Made by a program: the position numbers and the translations under genes. A stretch of 64,000 bases of DNA from positions 26,401,773-26,465,772 of the forward strand of contig CM029379.1 in NCBI GenBank assembly GCA_017165825.1, in the 5' to 3' direction. The notes beneath the pieces are model-generated. The model was not told the origin of the DNA. It made no database searches and saw only the letters and a program-made list of their open reading frames with translations. This DNA is from Hepsetus odoe (taxonomy: Eukaryota > Chordata > Actinopteri > Characiformes > Hepsetidae). Below are positions 33,424 through 45,057 of the stretch, piece after piece. How positions within the stretch are numbered: position 1 is the first letter of the stretch; each line of letters opens with the position of its first letter.

Positions 33424-33429
33424 CAGGAT

Positions 33430-34320
33430 TAAATCAAGTTTCCAGCCTGTTTCAAACTGGGGACCTGTCGTATGTAATGCGTACGTGATCAATTCAGCAG
33501 TGAACCAGGTTCATGAAAATGCCAGAGAACCACTGTCGAATCCTACATACATGCTGGCTTTAACAATATTTCTGCCCAGTTTCTAACTAGGGACCTTTCA
33601 CAGGTGAACAAATGTGATTATCACTAAACTACTGAAACTCCATTAAAGATTCAACTGTTGACCATCGCTGATGGTGGAAACGGTCATTTATCAGCCTTTT
33701 AACTGTTGCTATTTATCCCCTGTGGGTTTTAGGAGGTTCAGATTTCTACTGAGCACTTAGTTTCAACACTGAACCTGCAAGTTGTTGAAAACACAACCTA
33801 GAAAATCACTGTGAAATCCTTTGCATGCTAGATTAAATGATGTTTCTGCCCGGTTTTGAACCAGGGGACCTTTCGCGTGTTAGGCGAACATAATAACCAC
33901 TACACTACAGAAACTGCTCCCAACAGGGCTCTGTTGGTATAAACTCTAGTTTAAAACTGCCTCAACTATTGCACGTCAAACTCTGTGGGATTTAAGATAC
34001 TCAGCTGTTCGTACTTCTACTCAACAGTACAATATAACTCTCAAGTTGTCACTTAGTTAATGAAAAGGCCAGAAAACCAAAGTCAAATCATTTACACATG
34101 CTGGATTAAATAATGTTTTTGCACAGTTTCCAAGCAGGGACCTTTCGCAGGTGAGAAAACTGATTATCACTACTGAAAATCCATTTGAGATTCTCCTTCT
34201 TGACCGTTGTTGACTGAAGCTGCTAGTAGATTAATGAATAAGCAACAAAAACCACTGTTAAATCCTTTATACATGCTGGATTAAATAATGTTTCTGCTCA
34301 GGTTCCAAGTGGGGACATAG
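33430..34320 (-). repeat. Array of tRNA-Val-like units
   Basis: Five spaced blocks read on the - strand as decayed or intact tRNA-Val: about 33435-33490, 33567-33640, 33842-33914, 34108-34180 and 34285-34318. Flanks are shared too: 'catgctggattaaataatgt' or variants precede each block, and 'ccagaaaaccac' words lie further out. Spacing is 130-275 bp. Only the 33842 unit keeps a full cloverleaf. Confidence 0.75.
33842..33914 (-). tRNA. tRNA-Val (anticodon AAC), probable
   Basis: 73 nt on the - strand. The acceptor arms GTTTCTG/CAGAAAC pair fully. The anticodon arm TTCGC/GCGAA holds the loop CTAACAC, giving anticodon AAC. The T arm CCTGG/CCGGG has one G-T pair and the loop TTCAAAA. Box A (TAGTGTAGTGG) is good, and box B (GGTTCAAAACC) differs from consensus by one or two bases. 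The D stem is weak (ATTATG where ATCACG is usual). It is either a functional but drifted gene or a young pseudogene. Confidence 0.72.
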
Positions 34321-34734
34321 ATAACAGAAAAGGCAGGATTGTGTCAGCATCAGACCTACTCAGGTACATTCTACTTACTGTTCTTTAATACAAACAAGTG
34401 TCAGATATACATAAGCAACGACTGCTCACACAGCAAAAACCTTGGTGAAGGATTTCATACCAAGATAGGTTCTACCCTGCCACATTGACTCAGATCAAGG
34501 AACACATTTCACAGGTGCAGTTTGACAAGAAATTTGTTGACTGATGGGCATCGAATGGACATTCCATTGCCCTCATCATCCTCAGTCTTCAGGACTTTGT
34601 TAGTTAGAGGAATGCTCTAAGCTGAAGTGCTAGTAACCTCTCCCTTAGTAGCCTCCGCTGCTGGGCAACGAAGTGGATAAAATTTAAACCAGCCAGAAAA
34701 CAGTGAACTCATAAACTCATAAATGAAACACATA

Positions 34735-35092
34735 AACACATAAACCAACTGGTCTGTGCTGTGCATCTGATGTGCCAAGGGATCCTGGCAGCTCACCGGT
34801 ACCTGGAGCCACGCTCGACTTGCTGAGCCTGGGAAACAACTTAGGACTCTGTACTGATCCTGGGGTTAAACCTGAACTAACTTTGTACTGCTAGTATACC
34901 CAAGGGGGTTGGGTAGACAGTCGACCTTTTTCTCCACACAGTGGAGTTTTTGGTTCCTCTCCTCCGTAGTCATCTGGCTTTAACTTCTAGCCAATCTATA
35001 ACTTATGTCAACCATCTATGTAAAGTGTTTTGGGGCAACTCTGTTGTGAAAGGCGCTATACAAGAATAAATTGAATTGAATTGAATTGAATA
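34735..35092 (+). mobile_element. L2/CR1-type LINE 3' end
   Basis: Same 3' UTR as 24632-25150 in opposite orientation: 'tatacccaagggggttgggt', 'gtggagtttttggttcctct', 'gcgctatacaagaataaa', then (TTGAA)n. It is 5'-truncated. Confidence 0.85.
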
Positions 35093-35127
35093 AATGCATA
35101 GCTCTGTATGTGTACAAAGAAAACCAT

Positions 35128-35377
35128 GGCAGCGGTGGCCTAGCGGTTAGGGTGTTAGCCGCATGATCGGGGGTTTAAACCCCTTCCCAATAGGTTGCCC
35201 TGAGGTACCCTTGAGCAAGGTACCGTCCCCCATCACTGCTCCCCGGGCGCTTTCAATAGCTGCCCACTGCTGCACGGGTTTGAGTGTGCATGGGTTAAAT
35301 GCAGAGGTCCAATTTCGTTGTGGTTCATGTGTGCTGTGCCATGACCTCGCAATGACAAGGGTTGTCACTTTCACTTT
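35128..35377 (+). mobile_element. tRNA-derived SINE, family A, full length
   Basis: GGCAGCGGTGGCCTAGCGG head, GGTTTAAACC in place of box B, the GGTACC block, and a CACTTTCACTTT end. Confidence 0.88.
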
Positions 35378-35494
35378 CATGATGTTTGACCTTCTCTTGT
35401 GTTTATGTTTACAGGTTGCCCTCATGGTCAGTCACAATGATGGTTTAAGGGGAAACACCTTTATAGCCGCAGCGCATGGGTTTTGCAAAAGTGT

Positions 35495-36562
35495 TTAACA
35501 AGTCAGATTTCTGGATCTGTGGCCTAATGCCACATGGTGCGGAAATATTCCCACAAATTGCTGTTCCCCTCGCCATCACTGATCACGACTGCACCTGTCC
35601 CTTTCTGATACGAGGATTTGGGTAATGAGAGTCATAACTGCTAATCACCACGTGAGACCAATAGCTAAACCAGATACACCCATAAAGTTAGCGTACATGC
35701 CCAAAGGGAATCTATATTGGTGTAATAATGTTTCTGGGCCTTATTTAGGTTCTAGTGTGTCTCTTTTGACCATCACACCTGATGTACCGTCGGTCATAGT
35801 ACGTCTGAATGATCATTCTGTACGGTTTACCTTGATTTTCAAAACTGCATATTTTTCAGATGAGGCTCCCACTGTGAACGGGACCGTGTATGTTTGTGGT
35901 AACACAGTTTACAGTTATCTGCCTGAACGATGGTCAGGTACATGTTATGCAGCTTACATTATACCAGCCTTGAGACACACTACTGATCCTAGACTTAATC
36001 ATTTACACAAACGGGATTTATTTCATTCTCACGAACTTGTAGCACAACCTGCTAAAAGATTCTTTTCAGCTCTTTTTCCTAATTATGGAATGACAGTAGC
36101 TTTAGGTGAAATTAGAGAAGTAGTGAGAGTAATGGAAGATAATAATGAATATACGCATGCTTTAGATCAAATTAATCATGAACTAATCAATATGAGACAC
36201 ATGACTCTCCAGAACAGGTTGGCTCTTGACCTCTTGCTGCTGAAAAAGGTGGAACTTGTGCTGTTAATGAGGATGAGTGTTGCTCATTCATTCCAGATGT
36301 ATCTCATAATGTCTCAAATCTAATTTCAGAGATTAGAAAACAGGTCAAAGTTATGCACACCGCCTCTCCATCTTCAGTGGAGCTCTTCGGATGGTTCACC
36401 AGCACATTTGGGGTTCTGACCACTTATATTCTTCAAGGCTTTGTTGTACTCATATGTTCAATAACTCTGATTCTCCTGATAATCAAGATTGTTTTATATT
36501 TCGTTTCCATGGCATGTAAGACTGTACATGTCAATGTAGTCTCTCTCTGTCTCCAGATTTAG
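35495..36562 (+). pseudogene. Endogenous retroviral envelope (env) relic
   Basis: An old, broken envelope glycoprotein gene. The surface part starts about 35498 (FWICGLMPHG in one frame), changes frame near 35620 and continues from 35625 with GTVYVCGNTVYSYLPERWSG. A basic stretch before the transmembrane subunit (HLHKRDLF) may be a cleavage-site remnant. A heptad-like helix follows (IREVVRVMEDNNEYTHALDQ). A second frameshift lies between about 36230 and 36257. In the new frame come a C-X6-CC motif at 36257-36283 and a membrane span (LQGFVVLICSITLILLI) before the stop at about 36560. C-X6-CC places it with gamma-type envelopes. No gag or pol lies upstream. Confidence 0.85.
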
Positions 36563-36739
36563 ATTTTTAACCTTATAGTATTTGAAAGATTGAATCATTA
36601 CCTGTAATGATACATGATGATGGTGGTATGATTACAGTTCAATCATTAATCACCGTTTGATTTGGAATATTTAGCATGATGATCAGGGTTTTTGTTTTAA
36701 TTCAAATTGATTTAATGTTGATTCAATGGGTTTACATAG

Positions 36740-36760
36740 AATCACAGGGGGGAGTGATGG
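36740..36760 (+). promoter_or_regulatory. Polypurine tract of the ERV
   Basis: ACAGGGGGGAG followed by TGATGG, about 180 bp after the env stop. This is the usual position of the plus-strand primer and the start of a 3' LTR. Confidence 0.55.
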
Positions 36761-37690
36761 ATTGTAGGTTGATTTTATTCATTTATTTCTGTTGTTTTAC
36801 TCGTATATCAGTCATATATCCAATTCTCTATTCTTATTTCCTTCTTTCTTCTCCCCACAATAGTTCTTCCTTCTCCCCACAATAATTCCTCTGCCCTTTT
36901 CACCACACAGTTGATTCCATGGCCCTATTCCTGTAGTTCGACCATTCCTATGTCCTTCCATCCCTGAACCAGCCTAATGCCCTTTCACCCCCGTCACCCT
37001 AAATCCCTTACCTGGGTAGTATTTTCATCAGACCTTCAGGACCACCCCAGGATTTTAATCAATTGCAGGGCACTTTAGGCCATTATATACCTTTTATCTA
37101 ATAGTAACTTACTATTACTATAACTTACTTACTATTATTTATCTAATAGTAAGTCCACAATAGTAAGTTTTCTTATTAATGTCTTTTTTTCTTTTCTGTG
37201 AGAGTGTACGTGCGTGTGTTTGAGTGTCTGTTTTTCAGATGCAATTCCTGATCATACAACCCAGAGCCTCTCAACATTTTAGATAATTTGGCATTTGGAG
37301 AAGGAGCATCACATCAAGAAAAAGGGAATCATATTTTTATTCAGATTTATTTCTGTAAACATATTTACTAGACTTAAACTAACCTTGTTTGTTTATGTCT
37401 CCCTCTCTATCTCCTTCATTCTGTCAGTGCTCTATGTAGGCTCCCACTGCAGCAGTCCTCCAGTATTAGAGACTCCAGACAGGGACCAGCCTTCTTGAAG
37501 ACCACCTGCACTAGAGGACCATTTCACAGTTTCTGCATCACATCAGAGGATACGGATCTTCTCCCATTGACCAAACCGTTTTTGTTGGAGGACAATTTTG
37601 AGAAGAAGTGCAACTGGGTCAGATTGAGATTGACAACAAGTGGGACAGAACAGACAATTCAGAAAATCACAAGTGATTCAACTTAATTTT
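36757..37690 (+). repeat. Candidate 3' LTR region of the ERV (end not defined)
   Basis: Non-coding sequence starting TGATGGATTG after the polypurine tract. No second copy of this segment exists in the window, so LTR status rests on position only. It contains pyrimidine-rich stretches ('ttctccccacaat' twice at 36850-36885). Confidence 0.35.
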
Positions 37691-38126
37691 AATACTGCTA
37701 TTTAAATGGTCTTTTATTTTTAGCTGAGCAGGTTTTAAAGTGATCAGGTTACTAAGAAGAGAGACCCATTCCCTAAGAGTGGGCGAAAACCTCTTATGTA
37801 TATCCTCTGAGGGAAAAATTCCCACTCTACCCAGATGTTGTGATAACGCTTTCAGCGCTTGGGTTCAGCGATTCCTAACTGATCCAGCTCTCGTGATGAC
37901 AAAATAACCTATTGAAGTACATTAGAGTGTCCCACATGCTGATTCAGGATAATATAACTGTGCTCATAATAAAGAACAAATATAAAAAGCACAAAACTTC
38001 ACTGAGAATATCTAAAAGAGTTTACTAAGATGTAGAGTAAAATACTTCACAGCTGTTACGTTTAAGGTTACACAGTTGATAATGATCAATAAAAATAAAA
38101 ACTGAATATATGTCTATAAATACAGT

Positions 38127-38415
38127 ATTGTGCAAAAGTTTTAGGCAGGTGTTAAAAAATGCTGTAAACAAAGAATGCTTTCAGAAATGGAAGTGTTAAT
38201 CATTTATTTTCATCAATCAACAAAATGCAGTGAATGAACAAAAGAGAAATCTAAATCAAATCAATATTTGGTGTGACCACCTTTTGCCTTTAACACAGCA
38301 TCAGTTCTTCTAGGTACACTTGCACACAGTTTTTGAAGGAACTTGGCTGGTAGGTTATTCCAAACATGACTGTGTTTCAACCTCCGTGTGACATTGATGA
38401 TTATCAGCACCTGTT
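38127..38415 (+). mobile_element. MITE/Tc1 5' segment
   Basis: CAGTATTGTGCAAAAGTTTT to about 38415 matches the left half of the foldback element at 55697: 'aggcaggtgt', 'aaagaatgctttcagaaa', 'aatcaatatttggtgt' and 'catcagttcttctaggt'. A TA precedes it. Confidence 0.8.
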
Positions 38416-38896
38416 GCATGGTGGTGGGAGCATCATGCTGTGGGGCTGTTTTGCAGCCTCAGGCACAGGGATCCTTGTTCGGGTGCATGGTATCATGAAA
38501 AAAGAAAATTATGTTGACATTTTGAGGGAGAATATGCAGAAATCTGCTCGTAGTCTAGCCTTAGGTTGTCGTTGGACCTTCCAACAAGACAATGACCCAA
38601 TGCATACATCGAAATTAGTCCAACAGTTCCTCAGGGATACCAAAACCAAGATCCTGGAGTGGCCCGAACAGAGTCCAGACCTCAATCCTATTGAGAATCT
38701 GTGGAGGGTGCTCAAAGTGAATGTCCATGCTCGGAAACCATGCAATTTGGACCAACTAGAACAATTTGCAGTGGAAGAATGGGCCAAAATCCCTCAGGAA
38801 ACCTGTGCCAACCTAGTGAAGAACTACTCTAATAATTCTAATAATTCTGGAAGTCTCATCTTTGCCCTTTCTTGTTTCAACTCGGTGTATCAATAA
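38366..38896 (+). pseudogene. Tc1/mariner transposase, C-terminal two thirds
   Basis: An open frame of 176 codons. From about residue 18 it reads as a Tc1 transposase: HGGGSIMLWGCFAASGTG, FQQDNDPMHTSKLVQQFL (second catalytic Asp in QDND) and EWPEQSPDLNPIENLWRVLK (the DD34E catalytic Glu block). The first Asp and the two helix-turn-helix domains are missing; the frame opens in MITE sequence instead. It therefore cannot be active. Confidence 0.88.
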
Positions 38897-39009
38897 AATA
38901 TCCTAATTAAACTTAGTGGACATTGTTTTTTATAGTGTATTTGTTTCCGAAACAACAAACACTTATTCTTAATGGTCATTTTCATGGAGAAATCAAGAGT
39001 GTTGTCTAA

Positions 39010-39050
39010 TTTCATTAGGGGGGGGGTTAATAATTTTGGCCACAACTGTA
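39010..39050 (+). repeat. Tc1 right terminal inverted repeat
   Basis: 'ggttaataattttggccaca' then ACTGTA; its reverse complement CAGTTGTGGCCAAAATTATT is a typical Tc1 end, with flanking TA. Confidence 0.8.
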
Positions 39051-39680
39051 TGACGCACCAGCTACTTGACTGACTTAACTAAATAACAAAAGCATGGAGA
39101 AAAGAATTGCTTGCTAACTTTAAAAATGTAAACTAATCAATCATCCTTCTTTTTATTGCCAAGGTACCGATTAAGGATGGACTTTAAGCTACCTTGATTG
39201 TGGAAGTAGGCATTTGCTTTGGCATTTGGTTCTTGTCTACTAAGCAATTTCGGTTAAAGAGCATTGTAAGGCTACATAACACAAGCTGACTAAAATGTTG
39301 TTTGCTTTGGAAAGAAGTTATTCTGTTCTCCCACTGAGTGCTAAAGCTGGTGCAGGGTCAGAGTGACAGATCACTTGGTTCTGTAATGACGTGGAGAACG
39401 TGAGCATTTGGTTTGGCCAGAACACAACAGAAATCAAGGCACATTTCAGCCTTATGAAAGTTATTTTGTCGATTCTGACTTGGTAAGCCTGTTTTCAATC
39501 TTGGCATACCTGAGATTATATGCCTGCATTTATGCTGTTTAACTAAGAGTTATGGCTAAATTCTGTAGTGTGTTACACGTGGTCTGAGGCTGAAGTAGCA
39601 AACAATTAAAGAAAGTTATTTAGCATTGTGAAAACTACCTGATAGTGTTAACAGTAAAAAACTCTTAATAAAAAAATTTA
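39051..39680. other. No recognisable gene
   Basis: AT-rich and unique-looking sequence between the Tc1 end and the satellite-like array. Confidence 0.5.
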
Positions 39681-41125
39681 AACTCCAGCATGCAGAGAAA
39701 AACTGCCCAAATTAAATTTGTGCACTTAATCTGAGAATTATTTAACATCAAATTATTTTTAAATGATTAAAATAAAACTATTACTTCACTTGTTAACATA
39801 AACCTCAGCATGTGGAAACAAATACACTCCAGCATGCAGATCATAGAAGCAGAAATTAAATTAGAGTCCATAAAGTGAGAAAGGAGGAAATAATTTAACT
39901 ATTCAAGCGATTTAAAAAGGTCACTTAACTTTCCAGCCATGTAATCTTCAGCGTATGTACTCCAGCATGCAGAGAATGAGAGCAGACGTGAAGTTCCATG
40001 ATGTAAGAAAGCAAATAACTATTAAAAATAATTTTACTTTTATTTTAAAAAGTTAAAAAGAAACTTAACTCTGCAGCTTTGAATCTTCAGAATGTGAACA
40101 CAGGAATACTCCAGCATGCAGAGAATAAGGGCAGATGTGAATAAAGACTCCATAATGTGAGAAAACAGGCAATAATTTAACATCAAATAATTACTATTTA
40201 ATTAATTTTAAAAGGTTACTTAATTTTTCAGCCCTGTAATCCTCAGAATGTGAAAGTGACAACCCGTCATTGCAAGGTCACAGCACAGCAAGCGTGAACC
40301 ACAACAAAATTGCACCTCTGCTTTTAACCCATGCACACTAACACCGTGCAGCAGGGGGCAGCTATTCAAAGTGCCCAGTGAGCATTGACAGGGACAGTAC
40401 CTTGCTCAGGGGTACCTCAGGGAAACCTACTTGTGAGGGAATCGAACCCACAATCTTCTGATGCAGGACCAACTCCCTAACCACTAGGCCACCGCTGCCC
40501 CCTGTGAACACAGGAATACTCCAGCATGCAAAGAACAGCAGCAGACATGAAAACAGGATCCACAATATAAGAAGGCAGGTAATAATTTAGCATCAGTTCA
40601 AGTTTTTTCTTAATAACAAAATGATTACATAACTTTTCAGCCTTGTAATCCTCAATTTGTGTACTAAGGTATATGAAAGCATGCAGAGAAAACAAGTAGG
40701 CAGGACAATAGTGCACTAAAATTGAGAAAATATAGTTAAATAATTGCCCAATGTTCTCAATTTAAAAAGTTTACTTAACTTTTCAGCAATGAGATCCTCA
40801 GCATGTGTATGGATGTGTATTTAGAAATCATAAAATGAGAAAGCAAAAGAACTTATTAAAATTTTACTTTTATTTCAAAAAGTTGACTTAACTCATTAGC
40901 ATTGCAATCCTGAGCATGTGTACCTGGGAATACTGCAGCCTGCAGAGAAAAAGAGTAGACAGGAAATTATTTCACATCATTTGAGCTGGTAATTGTTTGT
41001 TATATTTAAAAAATTGATTAAGGTTACTGAACCATTCTGCAATGTAATCCTCAGCATGTGGCATATTCCAGCATGTAAAGAATAGGAGCAAGTTGGAAAT
41101 CAGTGCACTTAATCTGAGAAATTAT
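39680..41125. repeat. Satellite-like tandem array, period about 135-160 bp
   Basis: The word ACTCCAGCATGCAGAGAA or close variants recurs at about 39684, 39825, 39959, 40109, 40517, 40675, 40928 and 41066. Between them recur 'aaagtgagaaa', 'aataatttaac', 'ttttaaaaagtt', 'acttaacttt.cagc' and 'tgtaatcctcagcatgtg'. Copies are diverged, so the array is old. A SINE splits it at 40252-40502. Confidence 0.85.
40252..40502 (-). mobile_element. tRNA-derived SINE, family A, inside the array
   Basis: Reverse-complement family A copy with head at 40500. The short word TGTGAA on both sides (40249 and 40503) could be the target duplication. Confidence 0.88.
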
Positions 41126-41139
41126 TTAATTATATTTGA

Positions 41140-41262
41140 AGTTGCTCCAGGGGGACAACCCTGAGTTGCTCCAGGGGGACTGTCCCTGTAATTAGGACAT
41201 GGAAGTCGCTCTGGATAAGAGAGTCTGCTAAATGCCGTAATTGTAAATGTAAATGTAAATGT
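41140..41262 (+). mobile_element. Family-B SINE tail
   Basis: 'gactgtccctgtaattagga', 'ctctggataagagagtctgc', then (TGTAAA)n. The tRNA-like head is missing. A 20-bp piece, 'gttgctccagggggac', is doubled at its start. Confidence 0.8.
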
Positions 41263-43185
41263 GTCCACCACTGTATGCAGGAAGGTCTGCTTGGTTTTAT
41301 AGAAAAACCTCAGAGTTCTGTGGGGCAGCAAACCCTCAGTGTGTCTCTGCAGGGCTGCTACTGTGAAGTGCTGCCTGATGTGGGTTTGACAGGACGGTGT
41401 AGAGCAGATGAGACAGGTCTTCACTCTGAGCTTCCTCCCAGTGCAGAAACCCTAGATCACATCTTCAGGTCCAGCGTAGCAGCTGGCATTGCTTTATATT
41501 ATCCACATTAAGCTGAATCAGCGCACACTGGATGTAGGAATCAAGTGTGTTAGGTTTTAGGGTTTGATCCATAAAGTTTTATTCAGAGGCTGTGCAACAA
41601 ATCATGAATTTGACAGAATGTCTCACCTGTGCTTCCCGTCATCTTCGCATGCAACCAGCATATCACTGAGCGTCACTGTCCTTCATACACGAGGATAGTG
41701 TGAGATCTGCACTTCCTCCACCAGTGACCCTGCTGCCCTCCTGAAGGTATTTTTCAGTGTTTAGGTTTATTCATAGCCACAACATCAGTGTTTTGCAAAA
41801 TCCAAAGTTTAACATTTTGGACGTGTCTAGATCCTCACAGAAGTCCCTGCGTGGTTCTGAATGAAGGCTCTGCCGATGAAGAAGAAAAGACACCTGAGAG
41901 CATGACTGACCTCCACATCTCCTTTCAACACACAAGCAAAAGTGAAAAGAATAAAAATAAACTTTAACAATCGTTAATAAAAGACAAAAAATTAAAATGC
42001 TCTGTTTTTGAGTCCTGTTGATGTGATGTAAGAGCTTTTATGAGTAGTGTTCAGCTGACTGAGCCTGGGCATGTGGTTGGTCTGTCCAAGGCTCTAAAAG
42101 CCAGGTGTAGATGTTTGCGTTAGTAAAAAGATTGACATGAGTCCAGGTGGATGCTGGAAGTGAGCAGTGAATGTTTTTTTTTTTATGATCCCTTAAAATC
42201 AGGGATTATTTTGAAAATACTTCTGATGATCAAACAGCAAATCCAGCATTTCTCAGGTTTGTAGAAAAGCTGTTTATGTTCATCAAAGTTGATCAAAGTG
42301 ATTAAAACGTGTGCATTATGTGCGGTCAGTGTAAATGCCTGTGTGATCAGTGATCTTAAAAAATTCTGTTATTTCCAAGAAATCTGTGACTTCTGATTCA
42401 CAAACCTTCACAGAATATGACCTTTGATCTGAGCAAACATGGCAGATGACAGCAAAGTGACTGTTGTTGCAGAATATTTTACAGGAGACGTTCTACTTAC
42501 ATGCTGTTATCACACCTCACCTACATGTACAACCACATACAGTGTTCAGAAAAACTCTTTAAGCTTTGGCTTTTATTGTGTTTGTTGGAAAAGGAAAAGA
42601 TATCCTTTCTGGAAAGCTATGCCACCCTAATCTGCTTTCCAGGAAAGATGTTTTTCTCAAGAATAAAGATCTGTTGGACCTGACGCGAGGCTCCACCATG
42701 CAGATTAAACACTGATGTTTTTGTGGTTTAAGAATATTCAATGGCAGTGTCACAACTGTCCAGATGAAGATGAACTGTTCCCACCTCAGAAAATCCTTCT
42801 TTACTTCTTTACAGTGTGTCAGAATGAAGAGACCTGTGTCACATGATCACTGACACTAACCTGAGGACAAGTGGCTTCTGCTTCATCTGTAACTCTGATG
42901 AGGATCAGGAAGGAGTTTGAGAAAGATGCAGATTCTGAGAGCATCTACATGAACATAGATGACCTTGAAAAAAACGACAAGGAGAGCAGAGTCAGTCTGA
43001 ACATCTACCTCAACACAGAAAAACACACGTCGCTTGTCTCTGGTTGTGAAACAATTAAATAATTGTGCTGTTTTCTTGGTTTCAATAAGTGCTGAAAGTC
43101 TCACCTTTCCCGTCGCTTGCTGTCTATTCAGTTGCTCTCAGTAGAAATGATAACAGGGGCTCCTTCATCCTAATGGAGCAGAATA
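41263..43185. other. Mostly unassigned; weak exon-like frames
   Basis: Short frames at 41275-41511, 42439-42630 and 42871-43062 are open but unplaced. The last contains SESIYMNIDDLEKNDKES, with a tyrosine in a signalling-like context (IYMNI). I cannot connect them into a gene. Confidence 0.35.
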
Positions 43186-43189
43186 TTTG

Positions 43190-43370
43190 CAGCGTTTAGC
43201 AGACGCTCTTATCCAGAGAGACTTCCATGTCCTAATTACAGGGACAGTCCCCCTAAACTCAGGGTTTAGTGTCTTGCCAGTGATGGTGGTGCCAGAGGTG
43301 GGATTCGAACCTGTAACCTCTTGAGCCATAGATCCACAGGCAGGTACCACCACTAGACCAGCACCACCCT
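43190..43370 (-). mobile_element. tRNA-derived SINE, family B
   Basis: Tail 'gtttagcagacgctcttatc' at the left, 'gggattcgaacc' (box B) and a decayed head at the right. Confidence 0.85.
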
Positions 43371-44655
43371 TATTGTACATCATGAATGTTCAGCCGGGAC
43401 TCACCACTTTCACAGCTGGACATGTTGCGTATGATTTGGGGGCAGAAGCCAGAATTAAAGATTTTAACTAAAAGCAGATCCAGTGAGATTATTGGAGAAT
43501 TTTGTTATTAACCTCTGATTATCATATCTCGTTCAATCCATTAAAAACCCTGTTTGTTGAATCCCTGATCCATCACATTGGGGCAACACAGATCATTAAA
43601 TCCTACTTATTTATTTTACTCATTTATTTACTTTTGCGCTGTAGTTCTTCAAGTGAATGATTTGTGTGGTTAATTATTCCATTTGCAGTTTATTCCGCTG
43701 CAGTTACAGTTCCTCATTCAAAAAGCATCCTGGACTGAAATACTCCTGTTAGCCAGAGGCTGAACAGATGGATGTGTTGTTTTTTGTGATCACCTTTATG
43801 AATAAACACACTTGAACACTTTCATGCCCTTTATTAAACACTTTTTAAATAACGAGAACAAGCTGGTTCAACAAGAAGCCATGATCACCAAAAAGGCCTT
43901 CATCGTTTCACTGTTTCAGTTTGTCTCTTTGGATCTGAGGTTCTGGTCACATGGTGAGCTGAGTGATGCTGTCTCGCTGCTTGAGGATGAGGACTGTGTT
44001 CAGGTGGTTCCTCAGATCGGCTCCAGTGATTCAGCATCCAGCTGGAACGAGCTCTCCTGCTGCAGTCTCCTTCAGTGGAGATGTGAGAAGAAGGATCGTC
44101 GCACTGTGATTAAGTGCACAGTGACTAATCTTTGGCACCAGAGAGAAATGATATCAAACAAATATATCAGATATTGCTTCATCGCTCTGGAGACTTCATG
44201 GTGATTCAGCTTAATGCTTTAAATTCAAGAGAGTTTCTTTTTCAGAGCACAGTGGGAGACTTTACTGACATCTCTGCTAAAACTCTAAATGTCTGTTTAG
44301 CAGCAGGAGACTTGGATCTGTTGTTCAGTAGAAATGCTGCTTAAGCTTTAAAAACACAAAAGTACACTTATTAAAAAATAAAATTGTAAATATTATTTTT
44401 TCATGATGTCCCTGGTACCTTGCATGTATTTGTGGAATTAAATTGAATAGAATTTTCATTATTAGTTATATTCTTTAATTTCATTTACTATCTACATATT
44501 TTTTTCCATTGATTTTCATTTTATTATGTTTATTTAATCACAGCCTCTATGAAAACCTTGGTTGTTTATTCAGAGCAGTTCCTGCATTCAGCCACTAGAT
44601 GGCGAGCCTCGTTCACAATGATCTCCCCCACTGACCTACAGCGTTCTTCAGCTGT
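43371..44655. other. Unassigned, exon-like frame at 43812-44204
   Basis: A 130-codon + strand frame, including FWSHGELSDAVSLLEDEDC, is longer than expected in AT-rich sequence, but I recognise no domain. A 70-codon frame overlaps its end (44132-44344). It could be a gene remnant. Confidence 0.35.
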
Positions 44656-44657
44656 GG

Positions 44658-44770
44658 CCGCGTCCCAAACTGCGCACTGTCACCACACCGTCCGTTAAAG
44701 TAGTGCCCTGCCTTCAGCTCCTCATTGGGTAGTGAAGTATTTAAAGTGGGAGGATGTAGTTTGGGACCCA
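44658..44770. mobile_element. Short MITE
   Basis: Left end CGCGTCCCAAACTGC and right end GTAGTTTGGGACCC are inverted repeats over about 12 bp. The element is about 110 bp. Confidence 0.55.
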
Positions 44771-44845
44771 GCCTGTTGTGTGCTCTTCCTCTGTGAAGTC
44801 ATTTAAAGTGTAAAGAGCGCAGGTCTCAGAGTGTAACTAACCCAG

Positions 44846-44985
44846 ACACTAGGGATGCACAAGCCAGTGTATTTCTTTGGTCCCAGTACCCTGTAAATGG
44901 GGAGGGTTACGTCAGGAAGGGCATCTGGTGTAAAGCCAAATCAATAAGCGGAGAACGATCCAGAATTCCATACCGAAGCGGTGGA
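44846..44985 (+). mobile_element. LINE fragment ('GGATGCCCTTCC' family)
   Basis: 'gggatgcacaagccagtgta', 'ggtcccagtacc', 'cgtcaggaagggcatctggt' and 'aaagccaaatcaata', matching 8329-8440 in reverse. A (GAA/GAG)n tract follows at 45058-45140. Confidence 0.7.
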
Positions 44986-45057
44986 GGCCCGGGTAACAAC
45001 GACCAACACCAGTGCTGTTAGAGTAGAGTACTGGAGGAGACTGGAGTACTGCTGGAC

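Noticed and set aside
33430..34320. CRISPR-like spaced repeats
   Set aside because: The repeated blocks are tRNA-Val-like and diverged, with irregular spacing; the genome is vertebrate.
35147..35498. Frames of 92 and 111 codons
   Set aside because: They cover a family-A SINE on both strands.
39680..41125. Repeated 'agcatgcag' array as a regulatory enhancer cluster
   Set aside because: The whole monomer repeats, so a satellite-type array is the simpler reading.
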